Positions 60,798-64,000 of a DNA stretch of 64,000 nt are shown piece after piece. The notes beneath the pieces were generated by a model, which saw only the letters and a program-made list of their open reading frames with translations, did not search any database and had not been told where the DNA came from. The DNA is from Tillus elongatus (lineage: Eukaryota; Arthropoda; Insecta; Coleoptera; Cleridae). The stretch lies in NCBI GenBank assembly GCA_964006375.1, contig OZ023264.1:174826295-174890294 (forward strand), written 5' to 3'. Made by a program: the position numbers and the translations under genes. Position 1 is the first letter of the stretch; every line of letters starts with the position of its first letter.

Positions 60798-61350
60798 TCA
60801 ATCACATTCAAAATCCAATTCTTCCTCTGAATCTTCGAATTCACGAGCTTCACTTTCGTGATCTGAAATATCTAACTCTGATATTTCCGACTGAGATTCT
60901 GATTGATTATATAAAAAATAAGTGAAATTATGTAATTTGAATCATATAATTCAATTTAGCAATAATAATATTTACAAACTTAAATTTTTCTGTGGGGGTT
61001 GAATGACGACGTCGTTGATTAGCTGGGGTAACTGATCACCTTCAAACTTCAATGAAATTCATAAACATTGTCACTACTCTTCCAGCCGTGATCCATTGGT
61101 GATAGTTCTGTTATTATTTTGTAATGCGCATTACGCCAAATGTTGGCGATGTAAGCGGCTCTTAAAATGTGTTGCATTAACTCAGTCTCACACGGCGGCA
61201 AGCTCGATCCGTCAATATTTTTAACTTTAATTTTAAATGTATCATCAACATTGCTGGAACTACAAATGTATGCTTTCGAAAACATGACAAATCGTGCTTT
61301 ATTACCTGTTTTTAATTTTTTTAATCCATATAAATTGCAAACAAATTGGC
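60798..61350 (-). pseudogene. C-terminal remnant of an unidentified transposon protein
   Basis: Read on the minus strand from about 61350: FVCNLYGLKKLKTGNKARFV, MFSKAYICSSSNVDD, SSLPPCETELMQHILRAAYI, ANIWRNAHY, SPMDHGWKSSDN, then a frameshift of about 2 nt after YEFH into FEGDQLPQLINDVVIQPPQ. A possible intron follows, then an acidic tail (SEIS, LDISDHESEAREF, EELDFECD) with a stop at 60798. The LPPC-x-E-L, IW and HGW pattern recurs in uncharacterised arthropod proteins, but I cannot name a function. It lies inside the large transposon, so it is probably one of its products, with the rest (including any transposase) deleted. Confidence 0.6.
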
Positions 61351-61851
61351 TGTGTGTTGAATTTGAATACTCTATATATTGAACATTTAATATAAATTTC
61401 TTATTGCATAAATTTTTAAAAATTGGATAAAAGACATTAAACTATATTAAATAAAGAAATAAATTGTCTGTTAGCGCTATTAATATACTTATATGTTTTA
61501 ATAAAACAATAAATTACTAATTTATAATTACAAATTATAATTTCACATAGTTTCCTGATATTTTAAATAATAATAATGGGAGGAGAAGAGCGAGCATGCC
61601 GCCTGTAACGCCGCCGGCGCGTACGAAATTTTTATATCTTTTTTCGCTGACTGGCGGGCGTTGTTCTACAAAACAGTTGACTGACTTTTTTTTTAATGTT
61701 TAACAGATCAATATATACCCACAAAAATTTCCAAGCTTTGTAAATAAATTGCACATTATTTATTTTTCGTGCACACATTCGAACTGACTGACCAGCTCTG
61801 TTCCTGTATGCAGCTGACTGACTGACATAACTTTAATTGTTATAAAATATA

Positions 61852-63913
61852 CAGTGTGGAACAGCCAAATGGAATAAATTCGATAACGGATAAATGAGGG
61901 CGTGTTGGGAAAAACGCTTGGAGACGTCGATTTGTATTTTTAACTGTGCATCTTTTTCAAGAAAAAAAAATTATTTAGGGTGCGTCATGTGACAGTGGCC
62001 AATACCAACTTTCTTATTTTAAACACAAGCCCCTGTATATTATTAATTTTTTGGATTCCTCAGAAAATTCTAGACATAATTCATGTACAATGTTCTATAC
62101 CTATCTTCAACTGTTTCGGAAATATTAAGTATTTTTTATTACAAAAATTAACATTAAAAATAGAAAATTATTTTATTTCACAAATTCGCTACATTGCGTT
62201 CAATACTTATTTCCCATTCAGCTCTTGATAATGAGAAAGTAAACAAAAACCATTCCTGCGTTTCTTTTTACTGATATGAAATGAAACAAAAACAAAAACA
62301 GTTTTCTTTCTGTTCGTATAAAACTCGTAGCCTTAGCAACTTGTTGTCTGCCTGCATGACAGTAGTGATTAGTGTCAGTGCTATTGTCGTTTGAATTTCG
62401 TTAACTGTACGTAATAATATCAGAAAAATGGTTCATTTAACAGAAATGCACAAAATAACCATTCTACAAATGATTGGTTATGGAGATAACACATGGACAC
62501 AGATGGAAGTGTCTCGCTTATTTCACGAAAAATTTCCAAATTTGCCGCCTGTATCCCAAGGAACAATTAGCAAAATAGAAAAGCAGTTTCGCGAGCTTGG
62601 TCATGTGAGACAGATAAAAAAAGTAGCTGCCAATGCAGTAAGTGATGATACGAAATTGGATATTACGCTTGAGTTTCAAGAAAACCCACATACTTCTGGT
62701 CGACAAGCAGCCCAACTATTCAACGTTAGCCACACAGCAATTTTTCGAACATTAAAGGAAAGTAAAATGCATCCCTATAAAATGATAGCAACTCAGGAGC
62801 TCATGGAGGACGATTTCGATAGGAGAACGTATTTTTGTGAACAAATGATGGCAATGTTAGATAACAATGTGATCCAATTAGAAGATGTTTTGTTTTCTGA
62901 TGAGAGCACATTTACACTTCACGGTCATGTTAATCGTCAAAATTGCCGCTATTGGTCTAATGAGAATCCTCATTGGATGAGAGAGGAACATACGCAATAT
63001 CCTGAAAAAGTTAATGTTTGGGCAGGAATTGTTGGAAATCATATCGTAGGTCCCTTTTTCATTGATGGCAACTTGAATGGGGATAAATATTTAGAACTGC
63101 TCCAAAATAATGTCGTGCCAACTTTGACAAACTTATATCCAGATCCAGCAAACCCACAAGTTCCTGCCAATAAAATATGGTTTCAGCAAGATGGAGCACC
63201 GCCCCATTACCAAATCAATGTCCGGCAGTACCTGAACCAAATTTTTCCAAATCGGTGGATAGGGAGGCGCGGATCGATAGAATGGCCAGCACGATCTCCT
63301 GATCTGTCGCTATTAGACTACTTTTTGTGGGGATATGTCAAAAGTATTGTATACAAAACTAAGCCCCTCAACTTAGATGACTTAAAAAGACGAATCACGC
63401 TTGCGATTAGATCAGTCACGCCTGAGATGTTGAGTAATGTTAGAAGACATTTCTATACCAGATTAGCATGTTGCCAAGATGTTCGTGGCGAGCAATTTGA
63501 ACATTTACTACATTGACATTAATTTTTTTTTGTTTTTTTAAATTATTAAGAAATAATCAGTATTTCTTATTAGAATTTGTGAAATAAAATAATTTTCTAT
63601 TTTTAATGTTAATTTTTGTAATAAATCTGAAAATACTTAATATTTCCGAAACAGTTGAAGATAGGTATAGGACATTGTACATGAATTATGTCTAGAATTT
63701 TTTGAAGAATCCAAAAAATTAATAATATACAGGGGCTTGTATTTAAAATAAGAAAGTTGGTATTGGCCACTGTCACATGACGCACCCTAAATAATTTTTT
63801 TTTCTTGAAAAAGATGCGCAGTTAAAAATACAAATCGACGTGTCCAAGCGTTTTTCCCAACACGTCCTCATTTATCCGTTATCGAATTTATTCCATTTGG
63901 CTGTTCCACACTG
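61852..63913 (+). mobile_element. Intact DD41D IS630/Tc1/mariner transposon
   Basis: Complete 2062-bp element. It has terminal inverted repeats of about 340 bp (61852-62187 and 63573-63913) that differ at only a few positions, starting CAGTGTGGAACAGCCAAATG. TA duplications flank it at 61850-61851 and 63914-63915. It encodes one intact transposase. It sits inside the right arm of the large transposon; the left arm (60122-60540) shows the empty site. Near-identical ends and the open frame indicate a young, possibly active insertion. Confidence 0.95.
62428..63516 (+). CDS. DD41D transposase (IS630/Tc1/mariner superfamily)
   Basis: 362-codon uninterrupted frame, the only clearly intact gene here. 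Residues 1-120 form the DNA-binding half with two helix-turn-helix-like segments (MHKITILQMIGYGD, PVSQGTISKIEKQF, then SGRQAAQLFNVSHTAIFRTL, HPYK). The catalytic DDE/D domain has Asp158 (VLFSDESTF), Asp255 (WFQQDGAPPHY) and Asp297 (PDLSLLDYFLW). Forty-one residues separate the second and third, giving a DD41D signature as in the rosa/Visitor-type branches of the superfamily. It should act in the nucleus, binding the element's terminal repeats and integrating at TA. The start at 62428 has a good context (AAAAATGG) and is the first ATG of the frame. It follows directly on the leader after the left TIR. A decayed relative lies at 1954-2950. Confidence 0.95.
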   Translation: MVHLTEMHKITILQMIGYGDNTWTQMEVSRLFHEKFPNLPPVSQGTISKIEKQFRELGHVRQIKKVAANAVSDDTKLDITLEFQENPHTSGRQAAQLFNVSHTAIFRTLKESKMHPYKMIATQELMEDDFDRRTYFCEQMMAMLDNNVIQLEDVLFSDESTFTLHGHVNRQNCRYWSNENPHWMREEHTQYPEKVNVWAGIVGNHIVGPFFIDGNLNGDKYLELLQNNVVPTLTNLYPDPANPQVPANKIWFQQDGAPPHYQINVRQYLNQIFPNRWIGRRGSIEWPARSPDLSLLDYFLWGYVKSIVYKTKPLNLDDLKRRITLAIRSVTPEMLSNVRRHFYTRLACCQDVRGEQFEHLLH

Positions 63914-64000
63914 TAGAATCTGTATAATAATTATCAGCTTTTGTAAATTCATTTTATTACCCCGGTAAAAACGACATCTTTATTGGCGCACCTGTGGTAC

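Larger units (their letters stand above)
60122..64000. mobile_element. Large DNA transposon with ~430-bp TIRs (right end at or beyond window edge)
   Basis: The left arm 60122-60540 starts ACCACAGGTGCGCCAATAAA. The right arm is its reverse complement, split into 61545-61849 and 63916-64000 by the DD41D insertion, and ends with CACCTGTGGTA at the last bases of the window. Between the arms lie (TA)n (60564-60642) and a decayed coding remnant. Superfamily not determined. The right-hand target site lies outside the window. Confidence 0.85.

Overview
This window looks like transposon-dominated, non-coding DNA from a large AT-rich animal genome, most likely an insect. The evidence is a mixture of Penelope-like retroelements (PLEs), R1- and Jockey/CR1-type LINEs, mellifera-type mariner, DD41D IS630/mariner, piggyBac and tRNA-derived SINEs, plus about 25 long (TA)n tracts. 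I recognise no host protein-coding gene and nothing prokaryotic. The only long intact reading frame is a 362-aa DD41D transposase (62428-63516) inside a complete transposon with TA target duplications.

Layout. 0-6 kb: an old repeat, a PLE end ending in a 0.45-kb head-to-head palindrome, a decayed long-TIR IS630/mariner element (1.58-3.49 kb), then a tandem array of ~304-bp monomers (4.6-5.85 kb), each carrying a hammerhead ribozyme. 6.5-9.2 kb: first copies of a modular repeat that recurs throughout (called T-C-M here: a hairpin-ended T module with a (TA)n core, a C module, and an M module with 38-bp inverted ends). 9.8-11.6 kb: piggyBac remnant. 13.1-13.9 kb: a clean MITE. 14.4-17.1 kb: a PLE (RT plus GIY-YIG) interrupted by a T-C-M copy. 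17.9-30 kb: SINE, R1-like LINE, second PLE and LINE endonuclease fragments. 30.7-33.1 kb: third PLE end and two head-to-head mariner copies. 34-37 kb: T module amplified three times. 37.3-38.7 kb: LINE with RNase H. 40-51 kb: Jockey/CR1-type LINE fragments nested with T-C-M. 51-56 kb: more T-C-M. 56-59 kb: mariner N-terminal remnant abutting a second piggyBac. 60.1 kb to the end: a large DNA transposon with ~430-bp terminal inverted repeats, into whose right arm the intact DD41D element jumped.

The most interesting system is the ribozyme one. Four direct monomers at 4.8-5.85 kb have a hammerhead fold (core CTGATGA and GAAA, stems I-III, cleavage site after TA), with compensatory base changes in stem I. 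They resemble animal retrozymes, that is, circular-RNA-producing non-autonomous retroelements thought to use PLE machinery. PLE ends carrying their own hammerhead motifs lie in the same window. Both the PLE and the monomer array show head-to-head inverted copies, suggesting a shared insertion mechanism. The T-C-M repeat, whose limits can be read from an interrupted versus uninterrupted PLE, is the second candidate for something undescribed.

All calls come from reading the sequence and the supplied translations by eye. Family names rest on recognised motifs, not searches; boundaries of decayed repeats are approximate.
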